NCBI RefSeq assembly: GCF_049856295.1
Contig: NZ_JBNDMZ010000010.1
Span: forward strand, 124,001 to 188,000
DNA length: 64,000 nt
Reading direction: 5' to 3'
Source: JB111 sp049856295
Lineage (GTDB): Bacteria; Actinomycetota; Actinomycetes; Actinomycetales; Actinomycetaceae
The notes under the pieces are model-generated. The model ran no database searches, was not told where the DNA came from, and was given only the letters and a program-made list of their open reading frames with translations. How positions within the stretch are numbered: the first letter of the stretch is position 1; each line of letters starts with the position of its first letter. Of the stretch, positions 23,846-33,073 are shown piece after piece. Position numbers and translations under genes: made by a program.

Positions 23846-24387
23846 CGCCCCGCGTTCCACCACGAGCGCGCGGACTCCTCGCCGAGCAGCCACGCCACCG
23901 CGATGGCCCCGGGGGCGTAGAACCAGACCGCGGGGCCGACAGCGGCATCCGCCACGTCGCGCCCGCTCCCGACGGCGGCGAGGAAGAAGACGCCGATGGT
24001 CGAGAGCACGAGGAGCCCGCCGATCGCCACGTCGACCCCGCGGCGCCTGCCGGAGTCCCGGTGCGCGGCGTGGAATCCCAGCGAGACGAGCGCGAGGATC
24101 GAGACGACGGCCGGCAGGGAGATGACGGTCGTCAGCAGGATCCCGCCCCCACCCTGCTCCTCGACGACCCCGTCGGCGAGGGCCTTGATGCCCGCCCAGG
24201 CCAGGGCGAACGACGTCGGTTCACCGTCGTCCGTGTAGCGCAGGAACGGGAGGACCAGACCCGCGACGAGCAGGGCGCCCGCCGCGCCCATGACGAGTCG
24301 GACGAGGGCGTTCTCGAGCGTACGCACGCGCGCCTCGAGGGCCCGCAGGTCGCGGCGCAGCTCGGTCGAACCAGGGTCGGTGGTCAT
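23830..24387 (-). CDS. Four-helix membrane protein of unknown function
   Basis: 185 residues from ATG 24387. Residues 8-30 form a short amphipathic coiled segment (ELRRDLRALEARVRTLENALVRL). Four hydrophobic segments follow: VMGAAGALLVAGLVLPFL, ILLTTVISLPAVVSILALVSLGF, VDVAIGGLLVLSTIGVFFLAAV and WFYAPGAIAVAWLLG. An acidic loop DDGEPTSFALAWAGIKALADGVVEEQG lies outside or inside between the first two. I recognise no family. It converges on hipA and overlaps its end. Confidence 0.65.
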   Translation of the reverse strand: MTTDPGSTELRRDLRALEARVRTLENALVRLVMGAAGALLVAGLVLPFLRYTDDGEPTSFALAWAGIKALADGVVEEQGGGGILLTTVISLPAVVSILALVSLGFHAAHRDSGRRRGVDVAIGGLLVLSTIGVFFLAAVGSGRDVADAAVGPAVWFYAPGAIAVAWLLGEESARSWWNAGRQLPG

Positions 24388-24530
24388 GGGGTCTCCGTCG
24401 TCGTGCCCGTGGGTGTCGCGCCGACGGTAGCGGGCAGGTGAGGAGGCGGGGCGGGTCCCCGATGGGGTCCTCTCGCCTCGCATGCCGCGCACGGTCCGTC
24501 CGTGGGGTGCGTGGGGGCGAGCGCACGCAC

Positions 24531-24634
24531 GAACCGCAATCTCGACGACGACGAACCGCAATCTCGACGGCGTGACCCGCACTCCCGGCCACGACGAACC
24601 GCAGTCTCGACGTGCACCAACCGCAATCTCGACG
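24531..24634 (-). repeat. Array of five family A repeat units upstream of tig
   Basis: Four units of GAACCGCAATCTCGACG or one-base variants start at 24531, 24553, 24596 and 24618; a degenerate fifth (GACCCGCACTCCCGG) fills the gap at 24574. The period is about 22 bases. Read on the minus strand the core is GTCGAGATTGCGGTT, matching family A cores at 1302 and 48546. The 449-base stretch 24388-24836 contains these repeats, a possible tig promoter (TAGGAT, 24705-24710) and nothing else that I can support. Confidence 0.8.
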
Positions 24635-24836
24635 CGAGGAGAGGTGTGGCCCGGATGACGCCCGCGTGAGGCCGAGCACCCTCTACGCGAGGCGCGTCGT
24701 GCCGTAGGATCGTGAGGATCGTGCGTGCCCACGCCTGCTCGACGAGGCGTGCGGCGCCACCCCACGGGTCCCACCGCGCCGCCGTGCGCGCTGCCCCGTG
24801 CTCAAGTCATCTACCGACGAGTTGGAGTACCCCGCA

Positions 24837-26435
24837 GTGAAGACGGACGTGGAGAACCTCGAGGCCACCCGGGCCAGGCTGACCGTGACGGTCCCGTACG
24901 AGGACCTCAGCTCGGCGATCGACTCCGCCTACGCCACGGTCTCCCAGCAGGTGAGCATCCCCGGCTTCCGCAAGGGCAAGGTCCCGGCCCGGATCATCGA
25001 CCAGCGCGTCGGCCGCGCCGCGGTCCTCGACCAGGCGATCAACAGCCAGATCGACTCCCTGTACCGCGGGGCCGTCGGCGAGGCCGGCATCAACCCGCTC
25101 GGCCGCCCGGAGATCGAGGTCACCGAGCTCCCGGCCGTCACCGGCCCCCTCGGCGGCCAGCTCGTCTTCACCGCCACGATGGACGTGCGCCCCGAGCTCG
25201 AGCTCCCGGACTTCTCGACGATCACCCTGACGGTGGCCGACTCCGAGGTGTCGGACGAGGACGTCGAGGAGCGCCTCACCGCCCTGCGCGAGCGCTTCGG
25301 CACGCTGACCGGCGTGGACCGCGCCGTCGAGACCGGTGACTTCGTCACCCTCGACCTGTCCGCCATGGTCGACGGCGAGGAGGTCGACACCGCCTCCGGC
25401 ATCTCCTACGAGGTCGGTTCCGGCTCGATGCTCCCCGGCCAGGACGAGGCCCTCGTCGGCCTCACCGCCGGCAAGGAGGGCACGTTCACCACGACGCTCG
25501 CCGGCGGCGACCACGCCGGCAAGGAGGCCGACGTCTCCGTGACGCCGACCGCCGTCAAGGTGCGCGAGCTTCCCGAGGCCGACGACGACTTCGCCCAGCT
25601 CGCCTCCGAGTTCGACACGCTCGAGGAGCTGCGCGCCGACCTGCGCACCCAGGTGGCCTCGGACCGCGCGGGCAACCAGGCCGTCGAGGCCCGCGACCTC
25701 CTGCTCGCCCACCTGCGCGAGAACCTCGAGGTCCCGATCCCGTCCGGCGTGGTCGACGCCGAGATCGCGCGCCACCTCGAGGCCGAGGGCAAGCCCGAGG
25801 GCGACCCGCACGGCGAGGAGATCCGCGGCGAGACCGAGGAGCTGCTCCGCGACCAGATCATCCTCGACACGATCTCCGACCAGGTCGACGTCCAGGTCTC
25901 GCAGAACGAGCTTCTCGAGTTCCTCGTCCAGCAGGCCCAGCAGTACGGCATGGACCCGAACAACTTCATCCAGGCCGCCGGTCAGACCGGACAGCTGCCC
26001 GCCTTCATGGGCGAGGTGGCGCGCAACAAGGCCCTCGCGGTCGTGCTCCGCGACGTCACCGTCGTCGACGGCTCCGGCACCGAGCTCGACCTCAGCGAGT
26101 ACCTCGGCTCCGAGGAGACCGACAAGACCGAGGCCGAGGGCGAGGAGTCCGAGGAGTCGGCCGACAGCGCGGACTCCGGCGACTCGGCGGACTCGGCCGA
26201 CAGCGCCGACTCGGCGGACTCCCCGGACAGCCCCGACTCCGCCGACAGCGCGGACGAGGCCGAGGAGTCCGACGACGACGAGAGCTCCGACGACGAGCCC
26301 GCGGACGAGAAGCCGGCGGCCAAGAAGCCCGCCGCGAAGAAGCCGGCGGCCAAGAAGCCGGCTGCGAAGAAGCCGGCGGCCAAGAAGCCGACCGCCACCA
26401 AGGCGGCTGCCGACGAGGAGTCCGCCTCCGAGTAG
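24837..26435 (+). CDS. tig: Trigger factor with repetitive acidic and Lys-Ala-Pro tail
   Basis: 532 residues from GTG 24837, giving VKTDVENLEATRARLTVTVPYEDL, the standard start; an upstream in-frame ATG at 24798 is less likely. The ribosome-binding signature is PGFRKGKVPARIIDQRVGR, the FKBP domain is VETGDFVTLDLSAMVDGEEV...GSGSMLPGQDEALVGL, and the chaperone arms follow to about residue 430. From about residue 433 the tail is unusual: a run of Ser-Ala-Asp repeats, then AAKKPAAKKPAAKKP repeats resembling a histone-H1-like tail. Trigger factor usually ends near 430-470 residues. It folds nascent chains as they leave the ribosome and precedes clpP/clpX as in most bacteria. Confidence 0.95.
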   Translation: MKTDVENLEATRARLTVTVPYEDLSSAIDSAYATVSQQVSIPGFRKGKVPARIIDQRVGRAAVLDQAINSQIDSLYRGAVGEAGINPLGRPEIEVTELPAVTGPLGGQLVFTATMDVRPELELPDFSTITLTVADSEVSDEDVEERLTALRERFGTLTGVDRAVETGDFVTLDLSAMVDGEEVDTASGISYEVGSGSMLPGQDEALVGLTAGKEGTFTTTLAGGDHAGKEADVSVTPTAVKVRELPEADDDFAQLASEFDTLEELRADLRTQVASDRAGNQAVEARDLLLAHLRENLEVPIPSGVVDAEIARHLEAEGKPEGDPHGEEIRGETEELLRDQIILDTISDQVDVQVSQNELLEFLVQQAQQYGMDPNNFIQAAGQTGQLPAFMGEVARNKALAVVLRDVTVVDGSGTELDLSEYLGSEETDKTEAEGEESEESADSADSGDSADSADSADSADSPDSPDSADSADEAEESDDDESSDDEPADEKPAAKKPAAKKPAAKKPAAKKPAAKKPTATKAAADEESASE

Positions 26436-26480
26436 CGTCGGGGCCCCTGCGCAACGCAGGTGCCGAGGTCGACATCGACC

Positions 26481-26521
26481 GCCGAGGGGCGGCCGGCCAT
26501 CGCGGCCGGCCGCCCCTCGGC
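26481..26521 (+). terminator. Strong hairpin terminator after tig
   Basis: An 18-base perfect stem: 26481-26498 (GCCGAGGGGCGGCCGGCC) with 26504-26521, five-base loop ATCGC. It starts 45 bases after the tig stop. No U-tract, but the stem is very stable. Confidence 0.8.
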
Positions 26522-26554
26522 ATCTCGTCGATCGGCGAGGCGTGTCGTGGACCG

Positions 26555-26578
26555 TCCGTGTGCAGCGCTGCGCACGGA
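26555..26578. promoter_or_regulatory. 24-base palindrome upstream of a LuxR-type gene
   Basis: Arms TCCGTGTGCAGC (26555-26566) and GCTGCGCACGGA (26567-26578) are complementary at 11 of 12 positions with no spacer. It lies 144 bases before the large LuxR-family regulator gene, whose only other nearby signals are TCTAAT (26636-26641), a possible -10, and GGAGG. It could be an operator for that regulator. Confidence 0.45.
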
Positions 26579-26721
26579 TGCGAACCCGCGGGTGTGAGAT
26601 TGCCCATTCCGCACCGCTCCATGTCAGCGTTCGGTTCTAATGTCCGACCAGGACACGGCCGCCACCGCCAAGGCTCTCCCCCAGAGCACCGGCACCACGT
26701 CCGGAGCACTCGGAGGACCAC

Positions 26722-29532
26722 ATGCTCGTCGGACGCGCGTCCGAGCTCGATGCCCTGCACCACCTCGCCCAGGACGCACTGGCGTCCTCCCGGGTGGTCT
26801 GGTTCCTCGGCCCTGAAGGAGTGGGAAAGTCTGCGCTCGCCGAGCGCACCGCGGAGCTGGCCGGCCGTCCGGTGCTCCGGGTCGACCTGTTCCCCGAGGA
26901 CCGGCACAACCGGCGCTACGCCGTCGAGGCGATGGCAGCCCTGGTCGACATCGACCTCGGTAGCGCCCCGCAGGCCGAGGGACGGGGCGCGTCCGACCCG
27001 GTCGAGAGCATCCTGCGCGCGCTCGCGTCCCGCGGACCGGTCTGCATCCGGATCGAGGACGCGCAGTGGCTCGACGACGAGTCGCGAGCGATCCTCTGGC
27101 AGCTCGTCCGACGGCTGCTCGACCTGCCCGTCCTGCTCCTGATCACGAGTCTCGACGACGAGGACGACGGTGTCCTCTTCGACGGACTGCGCCTCCTGCT
27201 CAGGCTGCCGGAGCGCGGCAGGGTCGTGGCCGTCGAGCCGCTCGGCCGGGCCGCCGTCGCCGAGCTCGTGAACTCGGGCCTCGGAACCGCGGTCACCGGG
27301 TGGACTCTCGACCGGATCGTGGCGGTGACCGGTGGGTACCCGGCCCTGGTGATGTCGCTCGTCGATCAGCTGAGGCGCGCCGAGTCCATCGCCGGAATCC
27401 GCACGGTCCTGCGGTCCCTCGGCGAGCAGGCCGCAGGCAGCGGCCTGCTGCGACGGCACGCCACGCGGGTCCTGACCGACACCACGCCGGCCCTGCGCAC
27501 CGGCCTGCTCGCGCTCGGGCTGGGCCGGCAGCTGACGATCCGCCAGGTCGCGCACGTGACCCGGGAGCGTGGCGCGTCGTCCGTCTCGACCGCGGAGCTC
27601 GTGGCGACGGGGCTCGTCGAGGTCGTCGGCGTCGATCAGCTGCGGCTGCGGTACCGGATGACCGAGTCGGTGATCGTCGACCACTTCTCGCCCGACGACA
27701 TCGCGGCCACGCACCGCGTGCTCGGCAGCCTCCTCCGTGGGCCGCGTGGGCTCGAGCACCGGGTGGCGGGCGCGGATCGCTCCGACGTCCCCGAGCTGGT
27801 CGCGGAGCTCGGCGCAGACCTGGAGGACGCCTTCCGCCGCGGTGACCGCGAGACCATGTACGAGCGGGCCGTCCTCGCCGCCTCCCTCGATCCCGAACGG
27901 GTCCCGGACCTCGTCTTCGCTGCGATCTGGTCCAACCAGCCGTCCCGGCTGGCCGATCACGAGGACGCGATCGAGAACCTTCCGTGGTCGGCCGAGCGCC
28001 TTGTCGGCATGAGCTTCCTCGGCGCTGTGGACCTCGACATCAGCGGCACCGCGCAGCTCCTGGAGAGTGTGGAGATCTCCTCCCGCACCTCCGACCGGCA
28101 GCTGTTCCTCCTGGGCTACTGGGTGCTCCACGTCGCTGCCCGACGTGGCGCCGTCTCGCTCGCCGAGCTCGCCGTCGCGACCCGACCGGTTCTGCGTGAG
28201 CTCCGGGTGCGCGGGCGCAAGCTGGTCGCCGACGGCCAGCTTCGGTTCGGCGAGCGGTTCCTCGGTGACGCCCTGCTCCTCGAGCTGACGCTCGAGCACC
28301 TGTTCGACGGAGAGGTGCCGTTGATCGACCGGATCCCGCGCATGGAGGCTCTGCGCGCCACGGCGGCGGCAGACGGGCTCGCCGACGGGGTGCCGGAGGC
28401 CGGCATCATCATCGACCTCGTGCGCAACGCGGCCGGGGACACGGCCGGGAGCGTCGACCGGCTGACCGCCGTCCCTGCGACCATGAACCCCACGTTGAGG
28501 CTGGAGGCCGGCCTCGGTGCCGCCTACACCTGGTTCCTCGCCGGCGACTGGGCCGCCGCCCAGCGGGTGGCCGAGCAGGCGTCGGGGCTCGCGCTCGACC
28601 GCCTCATGCTCGACCACTGGCAGCGAGCCTCCGACCTGGCGCGCCTCGTCCCGGTGGTGCAGGGGACGACGCCGACGGTCCCGGAGGTCGAGCTGAGCCA
28701 TCAGGCGGTGGCCGGTCCGCTGGGCGAGGCGCTGCGCGAGGTCGTCGGCGCGTGGAAGGGCGTGGCCCACGACGGCGACCCGAGCGCGACCGGCCGTGCG
28801 CTCGACCGACTGTGGGCGGCCGGAACCTTTGATCGTGCGGGCGCCTACCTCACGGGCGTCCTGCGGGTGCGTGCCCACGTCGCGGCCGGAGACCTCGAGG
28901 CCGCACGGGCTGCCCGGACCGACCTGGCCGCCGCGTCCTACACGGCGCTGGGAAAGGACTATGCGCTCACCCACGCCGATGCGCTCATCGCGGCGGCCGA
29001 GGCGGAGCAGCCCGTCGTCGCCCGCGCGGACTTCGCCGAGGTCGCCCGGCGACTGGCCGCGCACCTCGACGACCAGGGACCGAGCGGCCCCCACCTTCTC
29101 GGTGCCGTGCTCGCCGAGGACTGGGGGCTCGCGGTCCTCGCGAGCGTTGCCGACGGCGACCCGGCCGGATCCGGGGCAGGCGATGCCGGCGACCTCTGCC
29201 CACCGGACGAGCTGCGGCAGCTGCTCGGCGCGACGTGCGTGCTCCTGGCGACCGCGGGTGCGGGGGAGTGGCAGGCGCGCCTCGAGCGGGTGCGCGAGCG
29301 GCTGACGGAGTCGCCCTCCGTCCGGGGGGCGGCCGATGCCTGGTCGACCCTGACCGTGCGCGAGCGAGAGGTGGCCGGACTCGTGTCGGACGGCCTGAGC
29401 AACAGGCAGATCGCGACGACACTCTTCGTCACCGTCCGCACGGCCGAGTACCACGTGGGCAACATCCTCGCGAAGCTCGGGCTGGAGTCCCGGCAGGAGC
29501 TGCGCCGCACCGTCCTGGCCGCCGACGGCTGA
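26722..29532 (+). CDS. Large ATP-binding LuxR-family regulator (LAL/MalT type)
   Basis: 936 residues, ATG 26722 with GGAGG seven bases upstream. Residues about 34-45 hold the Walker A GPEGVGKSALAE; the Walker B and sensor region is PVCIRIEDAQWLDDESRAILWQL (about 110). A STAND/AAA-type winged part and a long helical middle (tetratricopeptide-like) follow. The C-terminal LuxR HTH is WSTLTVREREVAGLVSDGLSNRQIATTLFVTVRTAEYHVGNILAKLGL. LAL regulators hydrolyse ATP, oligomerise on ligand binding and activate transcription, often of catabolic or secondary-metabolite genes. There is no obvious target nearby other than the divergently placed downstream lipoprotein, with which it converges. Confidence 0.88.
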   Translation: MLVGRASELDALHHLAQDALASSRVVWFLGPEGVGKSALAERTAELAGRPVLRVDLFPEDRHNRRYAVEAMAALVDIDLGSAPQAEGRGASDPVESILRALASRGPVCIRIEDAQWLDDESRAILWQLVRRLLDLPVLLLITSLDDEDDGVLFDGLRLLLRLPERGRVVAVEPLGRAAVAELVNSGLGTAVTGWTLDRIVAVTGGYPALVMSLVDQLRRAESIAGIRTVLRSLGEQAAGSGLLRRHATRVLTDTTPALRTGLLALGLGRQLTIRQVAHVTRERGASSVSTAELVATGLVEVVGVDQLRLRYRMTESVIVDHFSPDDIAATHRVLGSLLRGPRGLEHRVAGADRSDVPELVAELGADLEDAFRRGDRETMYERAVLAASLDPERVPDLVFAAIWSNQPSRLADHEDAIENLPWSAERLVGMSFLGAVDLDISGTAQLLESVEISSRTSDRQLFLLGYWVLHVAARRGAVSLAELAVATRPVLRELRVRGRKLVADGQLRFGERFLGDALLLELTLEHLFDGEVPLIDRIPRMEALRATAAADGLADGVPEAGIIIDLVRNAAGDTAGSVDRLTAVPATMNPTLRLEAGLGAAYTWFLAGDWAAAQRVAEQASGLALDRLMLDHWQRASDLARLVPVVQGTTPTVPEVELSHQAVAGPLGEALREVVGAWKGVAHDGDPSATGRALDRLWAAGTFDRAGAYLTGVLRVRAHVAAGDLEAARAARTDLAAASYTALGKDYALTHADALIAAAEAEQPVVARADFAEVARRLAAHLDDQGPSGPHLLGAVLAEDWGLAVLASVADGDPAGSGAGDAGDLCPPDELRQLLGATCVLLATAGAGEWQARLERVRERLTESPSVRGAADAWSTLTVREREVAGLVSDGLSNRQIATTLFVTVRTAEYHVGNILAKLGLESRQELRRTVLAADG

Positions 29533-29546
29533 GCCTTCCCGCCGGC

Positions 29547-30299
29547 TTACCTGTCCGGCAGGGTGACGACGAGCGTGTCCGTCGCGACGGCCTGGACGGG
29601 AAGCGGGTGGTCGGTGCTCGTCACCGTGTACACGAACGTGTACCTCAGGGCGCGGGTGTCGTCCTCGACGTCCCCGACCAGCACCGAGGCACCGGCCGTG
29701 GAAGGCAGCAGCACGTCGGCCCCGGACGCCGTGACGAAGGGCTGGGTGACGGCGTCGTCGGGGACCGACTGCCACCCGTCGACGGTGAGCCGGTCGACCT
29801 CGACCGTCAGGGAGGCGAGCAGGGTCGCGCCGGGCGCGTCGGCCCCGACGACGAGCGTGAGCGGCTTGGTGCCCGACGGCGACCACTCGTCGCGCGGGAG
29901 CGTGGACCAGTAGTCCACCTCCAGCACGGCCGCACCGGCGACGAGCTGCCGTTCCGCCGAGCCGGTCGCGAGGTCGTCCACGACGGTGGGCACGCCCGGC
30001 CCCGCGACGGGCGCCGGGGAGCTCGCCTCCTCCGAGTCCGAGTCCGAGTCCGAGTCCGAGCCCTCGCTCGCGGCGCCGTCGTCGGACCCGGCCGTGCTCG
30101 ACGGGCCGACGACCGGCAGGTCGCCGTCGTCCGCCTCGTCCACGACGGTGCCTGCCTCCGAGGCCGACTCGCCCGTGGTGGTGCCCTCCTCGGCCGCCGC
30201 ACTCGCCTCCCAGGGAGGCGTGCCGCACCCGCCGAGAGCAACCGCCGCGCCGAGGGCGATCAGTGCCAGGGCGGGGGCCCGCCGTCGCCGTCGCGTCAT
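29547..30299 (-). CDS. Secreted lipoprotein, function unknown
   Basis: 250 residues from ATG 30299. A basic start MTRRRRRAPALALIALGAAVALGGCG contains a lipobox with the modified Cys at residue 25. An acidic Ser/Asp linker with (SD)n repeats fills residues 40-105. The folded part (VVDDLATGSAERQLVAGAAVLEVDYWSTLPRDEWSPSGTKPLTLVVGADAP...DHPLPVQAVATDTLVVTLPD) reads as beta-rich and resembles secreted substrate-binding or Ig-like modules, but no family is clear. It ends 14 bases from the convergent LuxR regulator gene. Confidence 0.72.
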   Translation of the reverse strand: MTRRRRRAPALALIALGAAVALGGCGTPPWEASAAAEEGTTTGESASEAGTVVDEADDGDLPVVGPSSTAGSDDGAASEGSDSDSDSDSEEASSPAPVAGPGVPTVVDDLATGSAERQLVAGAAVLEVDYWSTLPRDEWSPSGTKPLTLVVGADAPGATLLASLTVEVDRLTVDGWQSVPDDAVTQPFVTASGADVLLPSTAGASVLVGDVEDDTRALRYTFVYTVTSTDHPLPVQAVATDTLVVTLPDR

Positions 30300-30583
30300 G
30301 TCGTCCACATCCTTCTCCGTGCGGGCGCGGCCTGCGGCGCCCGGTCGGAGCCACTCTGCGGTGTCCGGGCGTCCCGGCCTAGACCTCGGGCCACCAGTCT
30401 CCGGATCCCGGTGGCGGCGAGCCCCGACCCCGTACCGCACCTGGGGCAGACCCGTACGGCACCGGTGGTCGTCGACGAGGGATTCACGTGGTCCGGCGGA
30501 AGGAACTGGTGGTCGCGCACCTGGTCACCACACGCGTCGGGGCGCAGGATCGAGGCCGTCCCCCACGCTGGAAGGCCCCCGCC

Positions 30584-32197
30584 ATGACCGCAGAACCGCT
30601 GCTCGCCCCGGCTCCCCCCGCCGCGCGAGCCGCCCGAGACGCCGCGACCGCCCCCGCCGCCCGCCTCGGCACGACCACGTATGCCCCAACGACCTCCTAC
30701 GCCTCAATCACCCCCGTCGTCGACGTCGACCTCGACGCCGATGCCGGCCCCCGTGCCGACGTCGAGGAGATCCTGCGCTCTCGACCGGGGCAGCAGTACG
30801 CCGGTGCAGCGCTCGAGCTGTACGGCACCGCGCCGGACCCCGGCGCCGAGCGGCGTCCTGTCGTGGGCTGCGTGATCCCCGCGTACAACGAGGAAGGGTC
30901 GATCGCACGCGTGCTCGAGGCGCTGCTGGCGCAGACCCGGCTGCCGGACGTCGTGCACGTGATCATCAACAACACGACCGACGACACGTTCTGGGTCGCC
31001 CGCGAGTTCGCGGGACGGCACGAGCGGCGCTACCGCGGCGAGACGATGACCTGCGACGTGCACGTCCACGACGTCGGCCGGCTCGCGGACCGGAAGGTGG
31101 GCGCGCTCAACACCGGCTTCCGGTTCGTCCAGGACTGCGACTACTTCCTCGGTGTCGACGGCGACACGATCCTGCACCGTCGCACGCTCGAGCGCCTGCT
31201 CGCCGAGATCCGGTCCGACCGGCGGATCGGCGGCATCAGCGCGGTCTACTCGATCGACTTCGACGAGGGTGCGGGGCTCGACGAGAAGTTCCTCATCGCG
31301 GGGCAGCGGCAGCAGTTCGCCGGCTTCAACCTCCTCAACCTCCTGCGCGGCCGGAACATGGCCGTCATCGGTGGTCAGTGCTCGATCTTCTCCGTCGAGG
31401 CGCTGACGACCGTCCGTGACACGTACCGGCAGGGCGGGCCCTGGGTCTCCGACTCCGAGGTCGAGGACTCCCTGCTCTCGCTCCAGCTCAAGAGCACGGG
31501 ATTCTCGACGAAGATCAGCGCGTCCGCACGTGCCGACGTCGGTCCCATGCTCAGCCTCAAGTCCCTGGACGCGCAGCAGGTCAAGTGGAACTACGGCGCG
31601 ATCGACCTCATGTGGCCGGGCCAGCGCGGAAACACCACGGGGCATCCGTTCCATCCCAACCTGCGTCTGCGGTGGCTCGAGAACTGGCAGATGCTGTTCA
31701 ACCTGCTGGTGCGCGTCGGGTTCGTCCTGCTGCTCGCCGCCTCGCTGAGCATCGGCGCGTTCACCTTCTACTGGTGGTGGCTCCTGCCGCCCGCGGTCTC
31801 GATCCTGCTCAACGTGCGCATCGCCCTGACCATGAAGGACCGGACGGTGAAGGACCTGCTGTTCGCCCTGCTGTTCGTGCCGGGCGAGATCTACATGTGG
31901 ATCCGGATCGGCCACTTCGTCCGTGCGTGGACGAAGTTCCTCTCCAGGCAGGAGGTCGACAACTGGGGTGCGCAGGCTGCAGCCGAGTCGGGCAGGGCCA
32001 ACAACGACTACCTGCGCCCCGTCGTCTACGGCGTCGTGCTGCTCGCGCTCCTCGTCGTCGGATGGCTGCAGCTCCCGCTGCTCGCCCAGGAGGTCGTGCT
32101 GTGGATCTGCTGGCCGGCACTGGCCATGGTCGCCGCGCTGCAGTCGGTGGAGATGCTCGTCCGGCTCCTGCGCCGGCACCGTGGTTTCCGGGTCTGA
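30584..32197 (+). CDS. Membrane glycosyltransferase, family 2 (cellulose-synthase-like)
   Basis: 537 residues from ATG 30584; longer starts at 30488 lack support. The GT-A domain starts VVGCVIPAYNEEGSIARVLEALLAQT, with DCDYFLGVDGDTILHRRTLERLLAEI (DxD), the acceptor base region SDSEVEDSLLSLQLKSTG and QQVKWNYGAID, matching the Q-x-x-R/K-W motif of processive beta-glycosyltransferases. At least five membrane helices follow (LLVRVGFVLLLAASLSIGAFTFYWWWLLPP, LLFALLFVPGEIYMWIRIG, YLRPVVYGVVLLALLVVGWLQLPLLAQEVVLWICWP). It should synthesise and extrude a polysaccharide; the sugar is unknown. It stands alone between divergent lipoprotein and clpP1, with no hydrolase or regulator partner. Confidence 0.85.
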   Translation: MTAEPLLAPAPPAARAARDAATAPAARLGTTTYAPTTSYASITPVVDVDLDADAGPRADVEEILRSRPGQQYAGAALELYGTAPDPGAERRPVVGCVIPAYNEEGSIARVLEALLAQTRLPDVVHVIINNTTDDTFWVAREFAGRHERRYRGETMTCDVHVHDVGRLADRKVGALNTGFRFVQDCDYFLGVDGDTILHRRTLERLLAEIRSDRRIGGISAVYSIDFDEGAGLDEKFLIAGQRQQFAGFNLLNLLRGRNMAVIGGQCSIFSVEALTTVRDTYRQGGPWVSDSEVEDSLLSLQLKSTGFSTKISASARADVGPMLSLKSLDAQQVKWNYGAIDLMWPGQRGNTTGHPFHPNLRLRWLENWQMLFNLLVRVGFVLLLAASLSIGAFTFYWWWLLPPAVSILLNVRIALTMKDRTVKDLLFALLFVPGEIYMWIRIGHFVRAWTKFLSRQEVDNWGAQAAAESGRANNDYLRPVVYGVVLLALLVVGWLQLPLLAQEVVLWICWPALAMVAALQSVEMLVRLLRRHRGFRV

Positions 32198-32241
32198 GCC
32201 GCACCGCTGATCCCACCCGCCGCGGCGGTCGGCGCTCTCGT

Positions 32242-32261
32242 CGCGTCCTCCCGGGGACGCG
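32242..32261 (+). terminator. Hairpin after the glycosyltransferase gene
   Basis: CGCGTCC (32242-32248) pairs with GGACGCG (32255-32261) across a six-base loop, 45 bases after the stop. Modest stem, no U-tract. Confidence 0.4.
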
Positions 32262-32410
32262 GCGGGTCCGCCCGTGCCCCGCCCGTGCGCCGACAGCGAA
32301 AAGGCCTCGGACGGGGGCAGGATCGCTGCCCCCGCGCGGTTAGGGTCCAGTGACGACCCGCGGTCGGCGCATCCGCACCGCCGCCCCCACCTTCGATCAA
32401 GGAGCTGCAC

Positions 32411-33046
32411 GTGAGCGAACCGATCGCGCGCACCGAGGCCAGCGGTCTCGGCCTGAACGACAGCATCTACAACCGGCTGCTCAAGGAGCGCATCATCTGG
32501 CTCGGCTCGGAGGTGCGCGACGAGAACGCGAACGCCATCTGCGCGCAGATGCTCCTCCTCGCCGCCGAGGACCCGGACGAGGACATCTTCCTCTACATCA
32601 ACAGCCCTGGCGGCTCGATCACCGCGGGCATGGCCATCTACGACACGATGCAGTACGTCAAGCCGGACGTCGCCACGGTCGGCATGGGCCTCGCGGCCTC
32701 GATGGGCCAGTTCCTGCTCACCTCGGGCACCAAGGGCAAGCGCTACGCCACGCCCCACGCCCGCGTGATGATGCACCAGCCCTCGGGCGGCATCGGCGGC
32801 ACGGCCACCGAGATCAAGATCAACGCCGAGCTCATCCTCCACATGAAGAAGGTGCTCGCCGAGCTGACGGCCGAGCAGACCGGCCAGCCGCTCGAGCGCA
32901 TCAACTCCGACGCGGACCGCGACCGCTGGTTCACCGCCGCCGAGGCGCTCGAGTACGGCTTCATCGACCACGTGGTCGACAGCGCCGCGTCCGTCACCGG
33001 CGCCGGCGGCACCGGGTCCGACGGCGACTCGTCCGACAAGTCCTGA
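32411..33046 (+). CDS. clpP1: ATP-dependent Clp protease proteolytic subunit ClpP1
   Basis: 211 residues, GTG start. The catalytic serine is in GMGLAASMGQF (Ser97), the histidine in ARVMMHQPSGG (His122), the aspartate near DADRDRWF (Asp171). In actinobacteria ClpP1 and ClpP2 form a mixed double heptamer that is usually essential, recruiting ClpX and ClpC. It is followed by clpP2 after 27 bases on the same strand. The C-terminal GAGGTGSDGDSSDKS is a flexible tail. Confidence 0.95.
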   Translation: MSEPIARTEASGLGLNDSIYNRLLKERIIWLGSEVRDENANAICAQMLLLAAEDPDEDIFLYINSPGGSITAGMAIYDTMQYVKPDVATVGMGLAASMGQFLLTSGTKGKRYATPHARVMMHQPSGGIGGTATEIKINAELILHMKKVLAELTAEQTGQPLERINSDADRDRWFTAAEALEYGFIDHVVDSAASVTGAGGTGSDGDSSDKS

Positions 33047-33073
33047 GCCCCGCGACCACCTAAAGGAGTCCGA

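Noticed and set aside
26092..30354. Very long open frame (about 1420 codons) on the minus strand
   Set aside because: It is antisense to the end of trigger factor and the LuxR regulator, has Arg/Pro/Gly-rich composition without domains, and results from high GC in the third codon positions.
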